Assembly (NCBI GenBank): GCA_963971305.1
Contig: OZ020316.1
Span: forward strand, 18,060,745 to 18,124,744
DNA: 64,000 nt
Direction: 5' to 3'
Source of the DNA: Arcuatula senhousia
Taxonomy: Eukaryota; Mollusca; Bivalvia; Mytilida; Mytilidae
Part shown: positions 55,010-64,000 of the stretch, one piece after another
How positions within the stretch are numbered: position 1 is the stretch's first letter
How the letters are laid out: each line of letters starts with the position of its first letter
Made by a program: the position numbers and the translations under genes
Notes under the pieces: model-generated
What the model was told of the DNA's origin: nothing
Databases searched by the model: none
Seen by the model: only the letters and a program-made list of their open reading frames with translations

Positions 55010-56680
55010 CATTTTATGTATCGAAGTACAATGCTGCTAGTTCAAAGTCTACTAACAAACAATTATTACTGTGTGAGATTTTTCTTGCCAGTGAATAGAT
55101 TTCCAATGCTGTTGTCTAAAAGTGTGCTTGGAAACCACAAGAAGTCAAATGATGTTAGTTCAAAGTCTGCTAATAAATAATTATTACTGTGTGAGATTTT
55201 TCTTGCCAGTGAATAGATTCCAATGTTGTTGTCTAAAAGTGTGCTGAGAAACCACAAGAAGTCCAATGCTGCTAGTTTAAAGTCTGCTAACAAACAATTA
55301 TTACTGTGTGAGATTGTTCTTGCCAGTGAATAGATGATCAATGCTGCTGCCTAAAAGTGTGCTTGGAAAACACAAGAAGTCCAATACTGCTAGTTCAAAG
55401 TCTGCTCCCGTGCGGGGCCCGGGAGGCGAATAGGCCCGCAGCAGCGCTAAGCTTGTCGGTAAAAGTCCATTAAAGAACGCTCAGAAACCTGACATCGGGG
55501 TCAGGCCGCTTTGCCCACAAAGCGACTGGGATGTGTGCCCCAGGTGGTTGAATGGGGCAGCCCTGCCATCGAGAGATGCGGGGTCGTAAAGCGATAATGC
55601 GGAAAACCTGACCGCAAACCACAGTGGTGCACCGTGTTGGGAAAAATGTCACGTTCCTCGCACGTTAAAGAACCCTGCTGCAGGTCTCGGTAAGAGTAGG
55701 ACCCGTAGGATCCCCATGCAGGAGGCTAAATTTCCCGTCCCCACCCATCACTCCTTTTTCCAGTGGCAGTCAAAACTATCCTACCCGATTGGCCTTGTGT
55801 CCCCATTTTCTCCACTTCATCATCATTTCATGTTCATTGTATCACCATTTTCATGTTCATCTCCCGTATATAGCCGAAATCGTGCTGCTTGGGAGTAAAG
55901 CAATAACTAACTAACTGCTAACAAAAAAAAATATTACTGTGTGAGATTTTTCTTGCCAATGAATAGATGTCCAATGCTGCTGTCTAAAAGTGTGCTGATA
56001 AACCACAAGAAGTCCGATGCTGCTAGTTCAAAGTCTGCTAACAAACAATTATTACTGTGTGAAATTTTTCTTGCCAGTGAATAGATGTCCAATGCTGCTG
56101 CCTAAAAGTATGCTTGGAAACCCACAAGAAGTCCAATACTGCTAGTTCAAAGTCTGCTAACAAAAAAATATATAACTGTGTGAGATTTTTCTTGCCAGTG
56201 AATAGATGTCCAATGCTGTTGTCTAAAAGTGTGCCGAGAAACCACAAGAAGTCCAATGCTGCTAGTTCAAAGTCTGCTAACAAACAATTATTACTGTGTG
56301 AGATTTTTCTTGCCAGTGAATAGATGTCCAATGCTGTTGTCTAAAAGTGTGCATAGAAACCACAAGAAGTCCAATGCTGCTAGTTCAAAGTCTGCTAACA
56401 AACAATTATTACTGTGTGAGATTTTTCTTGCCAATGAATAGATGTCCAATGCTGCTGTCTAAAAGTGTGCTGGGAAACCACGAGAAGTCCAATGATGCTA
56501 GTTCAAAGTCTGCTAACAAAAAATATTACTGTGTGAGATTTTTCTTGCCAGTGAATAGATGTCAAATGCTGTTGTTTAAAAGTGTGCTGAGAAACCACAA
56601 GAAGTCCAATTCTGCTAGTTCAAAGTCTGCTAACAAACAATTATTACTGTGAGATTTTTCTTGCCAGTGAATAGATTATC
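55010..56680 (+). repeat. Tandem array of about eleven 118-bp units
   Basis: 'gtgtgagatttttcttgcca' recurs at 55071, 55189, 55306, (SINE), 55939, 56057, 56178, 56296, 56413, 56531 and 56648, spacing 117-121. Each unit reads 'agtccaatgctgctagttca', 'aagtctgctaacaaacaatt' and 'gtctaaaagtgtgctgagaa'. The ORFs across it are by-products of the repeat frame. Confidence 0.9.
55407..55914 (+). mobile_element. SINE-like element family A, copy 4, inside the 118-bp array
   Basis: A full copy from 'cccgtgcggggcccgggagg' to the (CTAA)n tail, with a short flanking word 'ctgct' (55402-55406 and 55915-55919). It splits one unit of the array. Counting without it, the unit spacing (about 120) is preserved. 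Confidence 0.8.
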
Positions 56681-56689
56681 ACTTAGTTA

Positions 56690-57790
56690 ATCGAACTGTC
56701 ACCAAGAAGTCCTAAGCTGTTGTCTGGAAGTGTTGTTCTTGGAAGTTGAGGATCAATGAAGAGTCCAAGGCTGGTGGTTCTTGTCTGCTAACAAACAATT
56801 ATACCTGTGTGAAATTTTTTGCCAGTAAATGGATAACCAAAACCAAGTAAACATGTCATTGAGATTAAGATCTAGAAGTCCAATTACCCAAATTTTATTT
56901 GTTGAAATAAAAAAAAAATTAAATAAATTTGCATTCTGTTTTGAAAATAATTTGAACTGAGGGGTTTCCGATAAGCTCTAGATAGTGGCAATAGGGGTTT
57001 GTTTGGGAGACATCTTGTGACTCGCTTGCGATCACAATCAAACCTAGTTTTGTTTTGTTTTTACATTTTTAAATTTTTCAGATGAAATCTGTTTATTTAA
57101 ATAAATCTGTTTTAAATAACGATTAAGAAATATCATATTTAGTCCAAAAAATCCAAAAGTTAGACACAGTTAGAGGCTATCCCTAGGCGCTTCGTTGGAA
57201 GTATTTTGAGTCATCAGGCTCCTTTAGACGGTGCTGACTGTCCGGATACTTTCCCAACTTTTATCTTGCGTTTGCTCTCCTTCTTTCTTGGCAAATCAAA
57301 ATCGTGATTCCTGGAAATCAATTAATAGTATTTAAATACAGATATATATTATTCATAATGTAAAAAAATAGCACTTTGGTTGGTTTTACTTAAAATACCA
57401 AGGACAAATGCATTATAATAAAACTATTCGAACAAAAACATCAACATATATAGCCTAAAACAAAATGTCAATCTAAAATTGATACGTTGGATGTGTTGCA
57501 ATAATCAGAAAACTATTAACTCTTTCAGAGCAATTCATGTACTCAGTTTGCGTTGTCAGTAGATATTAAGTTTTTTCAGTGTTTTCTGTTTGCTCGTGTT
57601 GTTTTCATTTTTGGTTTGTCGGTTTGATTTTGCATTTTTTAGACTTAACTATCGTGGGCATCTTTGCTTTTATAATCCATATAACAGAAAATAATGAGAT
57701 GTGGAATAGGCTAGTGTACACCACACAACCCACATAATTCATGTAATTAGCGGGTTGGACGAAGTTGAAATTGTCTAAGGATCCTTTCGT
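56690..57790. other. AT-rich stretch with a repeat end
   Basis: 56690-56880 is a decayed edge of the 118-bp array. 56998-57050 carries 'gacatcttgtgactcgcttg', the same end as the repeat near 33370. Nothing else recognised. Confidence 0.45.
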
Positions 57791-57822
57791 TTGTTATCTG
57801 AACATACTAACAGAATGGCTGT

Positions 57823-58315
57823 AAAAATTAAAATGACAAGAAAGTTCCAGACAATAAATTTTGCTACCCATGACGCACGTTTCGTCTTTACAAGACTCAT
57901 CAGAGGCGCTCTGCCAAAAATATTGAAAAAGCCAAAAATATATTATAATGAAGAGCAGAGAATAATTAAACCAAAATATACCGAACTGGGCAACCAAGTT
58001 ATAACTAAGATGATCGACCTATGTCTGAGGTAGGAAGAATCTTAGGGTTTAGTCAATTTTGAAATTTGAACGAATAATTTAAAGCTTTGATGTGTTCTCC
58101 AACACAAAAGTGTTGGTGCTCGAGCGGGCTAACCTCGGGGAATTAAAACTCCACCAGCAGCGCTAACCTTCACGGGTGTTCAAAATTAAAATGACAACAA
58201 AGTTCCAGACAATAAATTTTGCTACGCCTGACGCGCGTTTCGTGTTTACAAGACTCATCAGAGGCGCTCTGCCAAAAATATTGAAAAAGCCAAAAATATA
58301 TGACAATGAAGAGCA
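57823..58315 (-). repeat. Mussel-type 'gacgaaacgcgcgtc' repeat, two partial copies
   Basis: The minus strand of 58079-58315 reads 'gatgagtcttgtaaacacga', 'aacgcgcgtcaggcgtagca', 'gctgctggtggagttttaat' and 'cccgaggttagcccgctcga'. This is the layout of a very common mussel repeat (from memory). About 130 bases of it are repeated at 57823-57957. The ORF at 57791-58033 is formed by this repeat. Confidence 0.7.
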
Positions 58316-58319
58316 CAGG

Positions 58320-58485
58320 TAAGGTTGTAAATACGTGGTTTCACGTTAACATTGTTGACCCCCCTTTTCATCCCGAGTATAAACTAGATGAAATTACATC
58401 GGTAAGTAAAATATTTCTTCTGAAAAACAAACGAGAAAAAAATTTGCCATGCAAAATTAAATTTTTACCTTGGTGTGATAGATAG
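58320..58485 (+). other. Possible exon fragment
   Basis: The frame reads 'VVNTWFHVNIVDPPFHPEY' and ends at a consensus-like donor (ATCG|GTAAGT at about 58401). No partner exon or known family. Confidence 0.2.
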
Positions 58486-58659
58486 AATTTCAGGAATAAG
58501 GAGACCATGCCTTTTCGGAATTGTCATCGAAATGTCTCCCTCATGGTCTGGATATACGCCTGAATATCTGCTTGTTCTCATAATGAATCACATGAAAAAG
58601 ACAAACAAAGCTTATTGTTAAACTAGATAAATAAAACATGGTTATTGAATTTAAATACA

Positions 58660-59452
58660 TATCACACAACAATGGATGTTAAAAATATAGTAGCGGGATA
58701 TACAAGGTTCACAAACGTATTATTTAGATTTTTACGTTCAATCCCTACTTACAAATCAGGGGCAGATACAGACACTTTCGAAAAGGGGTTCTACATACTG
58801 GCTGCTGTGTACCAAAAGGAGGGGTCCAAGCCAATTTAGCTGAGTGAGTGAGTGAGTTGGTGTTTTACGCCCGTGCAACGCTATATAGGTTATTTACAGG
58901 CGATGAACATGAAAAGGGTGATAAAATGAACATGAAACGATGATGATAAATGAAATATGGGGGTGGGATGGGAAACAAAGGACCGGTAAATTTTGAAGAA
59001 CCACAGGAAAAGGGGAGAAGTGGGTAGGGGCGGAAAATTTAGCCTATGTGGTGCACTACTGGGCGGTCCACAAAGGGGTCTTTTACGTGCATGAAGCGTG
59101 GCACTCTCCACACACGTTGGCCCACTATGGTCGGCGGTCAGGGTTTCCGTATTATAGACCTGACAACCCCCGCGGACGAGGGCCACCCTATTCAGCCACC
59201 TAGGGTACACACTTGGTCGCTCTGTGGGCCGAGAACTGACCCGACGTCAGAATCCTAAGACCCTTAGTCGCCTCTTACGACAAGCTAGGCTCTGCTGCGG
59301 GCCTATTCGCCACCCGGGCCCCGCACGGGACCCAATTTAGCTGAAAATTTACTTGAAAAGTTTTTAAAAATAGGAGGAAAAGAAGGGGTTCCCACATCCG
59401 GAACCACCCCACTCCGTATCTACCCATACTTACAGCAGGGACTTGTAATTTG
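58660..59452 (+). pseudogene. Unrecognised coding-like segment split by a SINE
   Basis: 'DVKNIVAGYTRFTNVLFRF' and 'DTFEKGFYILAAVYQ' run up to the SINE. After removing the SINE and one duplication, 'NLAENLLEKFLKIGGKEG' and 'TTPLRIYPYLQQGLVI' follow, ending at a TGA near 59450. The two halves are in different frames, so at least one further base change is needed. No motif identifies the product. Some resemblance to structural proteins of virus-like elements is only an impression. Confidence 0.35.
58844..59331 (-). mobile_element. SINE-like element family B, copy 5, full length with 13-bp TSD
   Basis: Flanked by 'ccaatttagctga' at 58831-58843 and 59332-59344. Tail (GTGA)n at 58844, 5' end 'cccgcacggga' at 59331. 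Confidence 0.85.
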
Positions 59453-59456
59453 AAAT

Positions 59457-60340
59457 GAATCAATTTGTCATTAATTCATCGTAACCTTATGCCGTGATAC
59501 GAGTGTTGCATGCTCGAATTTTAAATCAAATTAAATTTTATAAGTATTATTTTGACTACATTTTGGTAGGAAGCGACAATTTGATTTTTATGATCTGATA
59601 TGGATATACTTTTGCATTTTTTTCGTTTTTGGAAAATTGACGACTATTATTTTTCGTTCAAAATCACCATAATGTTTAACCAAACTCTACATCCGGCCTG
59701 TTTTATTTTAAATTTCACACCCTTTTAATCAAATGATCGCTTCCCTATTTGGTAGAACGGCCAAATATGAAGATGAATATAAACATGTACTTGACCAACC
59801 TTTTAGAAGTTGACTTGCAAGTCATGACTTCGACAACGCTAGACATCAAGCTAGGTACATCAGGTGCCTTAATGAGACCTGTGTCGTTGGATAAAGTGTT
59901 TGCACAATTCCAAATGCCAAATTCCAGACTGCCAATTCATCTGATATTATATGTATCAGAAAGCACATGGAGTTGAAGTTTACTCTCTATATCTATAAGC
60001 ATGCCTTCGAATGTTACAACAGGAATTCCTTTTGAAATAGCGCCCTGCAGGAGGAAATCTGCAAAAATCTATACCATCAAGTAAAAACATTCTAATTGCG
60101 ACTAATTTGTTTATACGAAGAACTGGGTCGTCGCATGCCGAATACCACTCTCGAATTAACTTTGTTAATTCAGAGATTCTAAGAACCCATTATTAAGCCA
60201 GTCTCATCGAAACTGAGAAAGTCTCTTTTAATCTTCAGTTTCTCAAAAGGGGAATTCATGCATATTTTGCTTTAAATAAGGGAATGAAACAATTTAAGTC
60301 AAAGAAAAAAGCAAAAGATAAGACATAAAGTTTGTAACAA
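59457..60340. other. Weak decayed coding signal, otherwise AT-rich
   Basis: At 59740-60000 one frame is open for 75 codons, but a second frame reads 'TAKYEDEYKHVLDQPF', 'ASHDFDNARHQARYIRC' and more, broken by two stops. This may be a dead exon. No family recognised. Confidence 0.25.
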
Positions 60341-60346
60341 TTCTTT

Positions 60347-60370
60347 AATAATAATAATAATAATAATATA
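60347..60370. repeat. (AAT)n microsatellite
   Basis: Seven to eight AAT units. Confidence 0.9.
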
Positions 60371-60418
60371 TTGTCATATAAATAATAGTTTACTTATAGT
60401 GTCAATTTGCAACAATCA

Positions 60419-60811
60419 GATTAAATTTAATCATAAAAGAAATTATCCATTCATTTGGTTTGTTGACTGAATATCATAACATGGCTATATAACCTGATTA
60501 AATTTAATCCATACAACTGGTACTATAAAAATACTGAAGCAAAATCATAAATAAAAGTTAACACATATATTCCAACAGAAAATGATAAAATCTGAATGAA
60601 AATTATTACAAAAATTTCTCAAAAAAACAAAACAAAAAAAACTTTGGATTAAAATTAATCCATATGTTTCATTAGCAGAAAATAACAGCAGCTTCCGATT
60701 AAATTTAATCAATACATTTCATGAACAGAAAGTAATAGAAACTTTGGATTAAAATTAATCCATACATTTCATCAACAGAAAGTTAAAGCAACTCTGGATT
60801 AAATTTAATTC
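60419..60811. repeat. Array of GATTAAATTTAATC palindromes
   Basis: Six copies of 'GATTAAATTTAATC' or the variant 'GGATTAAAATTAATCC' at about 60419, 60496, 60647, 60697, 60747 and 60797. The last four are 50 bases apart with 'catacatttcat..acagaa' between them. Each is a perfect or near-perfect palindrome. Confidence 0.8.
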
Positions 60812-60919
60812 ATACACATTTTATAAACATAAATTAATTTTAAGTTATAGAATTTAATAAGGTAAGTTATATAACACCATAATAAGAGTAAATAATCCAC
60901 AGCATTTTATACTAAAAAA

Positions 60920-61530
60920 GCTGTGAGCAGCTGCTCACGAATACAAGTAAATACCCCCACCCCAAATAAATACCCCCATCCCTAATCATTCAGATAAAAT
61001 TTTAAGATAGACGGTGCACATCTACATTATGTCACAAAGATTATGTGAAAGTTTCGGGAAAATCAATTGATGGGTTTAGGAGGAGTTGCTAATAAGAAAT
61101 GGGCCCCCTGTTCATGTAAGTTAATGTTTTGCTGTGGGAAACCCAAAAAATCCATCAGATCAAATTTTGAAATAGCAGGTGCACATCTCCATTTATATGT
61201 CACAAAGATTTTGTGAAAATTTCATGAAATTCATCAAGGGCTTTAGGAGGAAATGCGGATGAGGATGGGCACCCTCTTGTCTTGTGATGGCTAAGTCCAT
61301 GTTTTGCTATTGGAAACCCCAAAAATCTATCAGAAAAAAAAAATTAAAAAAAGGAAGTGCACCTCTATATTATGTCACAGATAATAGGTGAAAGTTTCAT
61401 GAAAATCCTTTGGGGCATTTAAGAGGAGTTGTAGATAAGAGATTGGTACTCTAAGATGTAACAGAAGGACGGACACACATACAGAAGGATGGACACCTCT
61501 TTCTCTATATACAACCACTATTCAAGCGGG
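60920..61530 (+). repeat. 'gcagctgctcac' tandem-core repeat, units of about 180 bp
   Basis: Three units with 'gcacatctac', 'gtcacaaagatt(a/t)tgtgaaa' and 'gtttcatgaaa', ending in 'aggacggacacacatacaga' and 'ttcaagcgggggata'. It is the intact form of the repeat at 25205-25790 without the MITE. Confidence 0.75.
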
Positions 61531-63240
61531 GGATAAAATGACTGACAAGTGTAGATTCTTAACTGTTTAACTCAGAAAAAATGCTCCTGGCTTATGCATG
61601 AATATTCTTCATCAATTTAACAATTAGGATTTTAAATAAATAAAAGTTGACACCAACAACATAACACTTACCCTTTTACAATTAGGATTTTAATTAAAAA
61701 TTGAATTACCTAATACTGTGGTTTCATTATTATTTGTTGGCTATCAGTTTTTGTTGTAGGCATTGTCCCTTTTCAACTATTAAGGCCTTAAAAGTTTTCA
61801 AGATAAGAAGGATGACAGAATGAAAGTCTTACAGAAAAGTTGTTTCTGCCACCACTGACAAGTAATATCTATTCATCCAAGGCCAAACAATAACACATTT
61901 GCCAGTTTAAGAGGGCATGTACACACTTCATGTCCTCTTCTAAAACCCACCTATCAACCTAAGGAAATTATAAAATATGAGATGCACATTAACAATGTCG
62001 AGGATTCTACCTTTTATGGATAATGTTTACATAAAACGTTTAACAAATGGTTTTTGAGATCGTATAAATAACTATGATCACAAACATGTGCTTTTTATGA
62101 AAAAATCAAATTTAACATGACTTGCAAAACAAATCTTTAAAAAAATGAGCGGTGAAAAAATTAGTTGTTGTATTTACACCAATATCATAATCAAAACAAA
62201 CATATTAAGGATACAATTTTTAAGGGAGATTTTATGGTCATATTTACCTTTTTGGTTTGTCGATTGACCAATACAATGAATTTAATAGAAGTCAATATGT
62301 GGAACATAACATAAGTTTATAAGGAGAATTTATCCATGCTAAACAAAATAACGTTTAAAACCAATGCTATTTTTGTATTTGCAAAATATGAGCGAGGAAG
62401 TAAAAGAATATATGTATATGTAAGGGACTTTTCTATATATCAAACCGGCGTAAAGATTCTACTATTTTTCCCCATTTGAAAGGTCGAATTTTTAAATTTT
62501 GATTGATTAAAAGGTCAAACGAAGTCTAGAAATCTTGACCTGATCAAGGCTCTGTAAAAGTTTCATGTAAATCTATCAATTAATTTTAGGAGGTATAGAA
62601 TAAAACATTGTTGACCCCTTAAATGTCCGTGGCTCAATCCATGCTCAGATGATAAAATAGAAAGGGCAGATATATATCTACAAAATGTTACAAAAATATC
62701 AGAAAACAAGAGTTAACACTAAAGTATGTCTCGCCTGTCCGCACCATCCAAATACCTAATTATTCAACTTTTCATTTATTCATTCTCCCCTGTGACAGTT
62801 GCCTAGACATTTAGCCCAACTAGTTCACAAAGTCACTAAAGGATGAAATATGGGTCAAGGTCACACAGCACACTACGCCAACTGTGTGTATACCAAATAT
62901 CAGATGCCTAGCTATTATACTTTTCAAGAAATTCATTTTCCACAAAATTTTACAAAGAAATTTATGGCTTGAAAAAGTTCACAGAGCACTGGAGCGTGAA
63001 AATGGGGTCCTCTTCCTTCATGTTCTTGTGGATCTTCTTTGTCTTTATCTGAAATTTAAAGAATTTTTAAGGTAAACAAGAAATAAGTGAAACATATAGG
63101 GCTCCTACATCCATTATGCATGCCCCCTAATCAGAGTAAATAGAAGTGAACCCTATTACTATTTTGTTGCACCAATTTAAACTAAATCTTTCAATTAGGT
63201 TTTCAAGTAAGTGTTCTAATACCTACTGTAAACGTAACAA
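61531..63240. other. AT-rich stretch, nothing recognised
   Basis: Short chance ORFs only, including 62884-63075. Words around 62450-62700 suggest an old diverged repeat. Confidence 0.4.
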
Positions 63241-63245
63241 TTTTC

Positions 63246-63620
63246 TGTTTTAAGTAGTTGCTCCCAGGTTGCTGTCATCATTCAAGAAATTTAACGTACA
63301 GAAGAAATCATGTGCTTGTAGGCAAATATGGGATTTCTTTCTCTCAGATGAGCACAGATGTTGGTTCAACATTGAGTTTGCTAATATCAAACTTTCCAGA
63401 TTTGACCAACAATAAATCAATTTTTGGCAACATGACAGTGTGCTATAGCAAGCAGAAACTGCTTAATCTTCCAGAGCACCTGAGTTCACTCTTCTTTCGA
63501 CATGAGATCATTTGCTAAATAGCGTTAAGTTGTTACATGTGTTGTTTTGTCTGTTGTGTGGTTGGTTTCGTTGTGATGGATTTTTTCTAAAGATTTTGTC
63601 TTTGTCTATTCCGTATAATG
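63246..63620 (+). pseudogene. Reverse transcriptase C-terminus and 3' end, second copy
   Basis: 'tgctcccaggttgctgtcat', 'aaatatgggatttctttctc' and 'gatgagcacagatgttggtt' match 22520-22620, with a frame break. This is followed by the shared 3' end 'gtgctatagcaagcagaaac' and a GT-rich stretch. A dead copy of the element type at 21960-22930. Confidence 0.65.
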
Positions 63621-64000
63621 ATGTTTTAATATGGAGTAGGCTTTAGCCTAAAATCCGACGAACTCAATTGCTCTTCCATTTTTCTAATGAAATAAAATTT
63701 GAATAATGTCAATGATGAAAATCATGCCTTCCTATTTAAACTAAATGAGCTTCGAAAGTTTCAAAGAATTTTTGATAATTGACTCATGTGCAACCCCCCT
63801 ACCAAAATCATGATATTTGCAACATTGGGTCAATGATTATTCAAATTTGATTGGTCTTGCGCCAATTTAGATTTTTAGGGACAACAATTGGCAGGGACGA
63901 AACTCCCCTTTACAGGTTCCGTGACGTCATTTCCCTGTCAGAGAATTTTGCGTTTCCTGCAGACGAACAACATTTATGCAACACTAATTCTGTCAGGTTT
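63621..64000. other. Window end, nothing recognised
   Basis: No ORF or repeat match seen. Confidence 0.4.

Noticed and set aside
56038..56652. Repetitive protein encoded by the 118-bp units
   Set aside because: 118 is not a multiple of three, so each frame changes every unit. The ORFs are by-products.
55010..56680. Possible CRISPR-like array
   Set aside because: Units are 118 bases with no variable spacers, in an animal genome. It is a plain tandem array.
57791..58033. 80-codon ORF containing 'FATHDARFVFTRLIRG'
   Set aside because: It is the antisense of the 'gacgaaacgcgcgtc' dispersed repeat, and the same words recur at 58184-58315.

Overview
This is animal nuclear DNA, most likely from a bivalve mollusc of the mussel type (Mytilidae or a relative). 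The sequence shows spliced genes with GT/AG borders and TATA boxes, AT-rich intergenic DNA, and very dense interspersed repeats. Several repeats match families I remember from mussel and oyster genomes: the 'gacgaaacgcgcgtc' repeat, the 'gaggctcccaagagcctgaatcgctcacct' repeat, and repeats with tandem cores that end in (GGAC)n. The species assignment rests on memory and was not searched. No rRNA gene, functional tRNA gene, CRISPR array or bacterial operon was seen.

Layout. Positions 1-3792 hold a giant inverted repeat: two arms of about 1.8 kb around a loop of about 230 bp. Each arm carries a copy of a virus-like gene for a C2H2 zinc-finger plus A32/FtsK-HerA-type packaging ATPase. The right copy (2622-3503) is intact and the left copy has a one-base frameshift. 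The arms contain telomere-like TTAGGG motifs, and related sequence continues to about 4.6 kb. From 4.6 to 25 kb the window is a graveyard of mobile elements: a SAP/propeller-type pseudogene (11.0-14.7 kb), a LINE endonuclease fragment (15.8-16.2 kb), a decayed DIRS-like element with a tyrosine recombinase (16.9-19.6 kb), reverse transcriptase fragments (22 kb), and SINE-like elements with clear target-site duplications.

The best host genes are two paralogues of an unrecognised secreted protein, each with three exons in the same phases. Gene 1 has exons at 26013-26072, 41428-41566 and 41768-42306. Gene 2 has exons at 47721-47774, 48713-48875 and 49876-50369, with an in-frame stop in exon 2. 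The first intron of gene 1 has swollen to 15 kb, against 0.94 kb in gene 2. It holds an antisense, spliced, Crypton-like tyrosine-recombinase gene (27045-30792) broken by a SINE, and a 5.3-kb element with terminal inverted repeats (35198-40512) that is itself packed with nested insertions.

From 50 kb to the end there are tandem arrays (118-bp units at 55-56.7 kb), more SINE copies, decayed ORFs at 58.6-60 kb, a periodic GATTAAATTTAATC palindrome array (60.4-60.8 kb), and long AT-rich stretches in which I see nothing. No set of genes here forms a pathway. The window is mainly informative about mobile elements, insertion order and one small secreted gene family.
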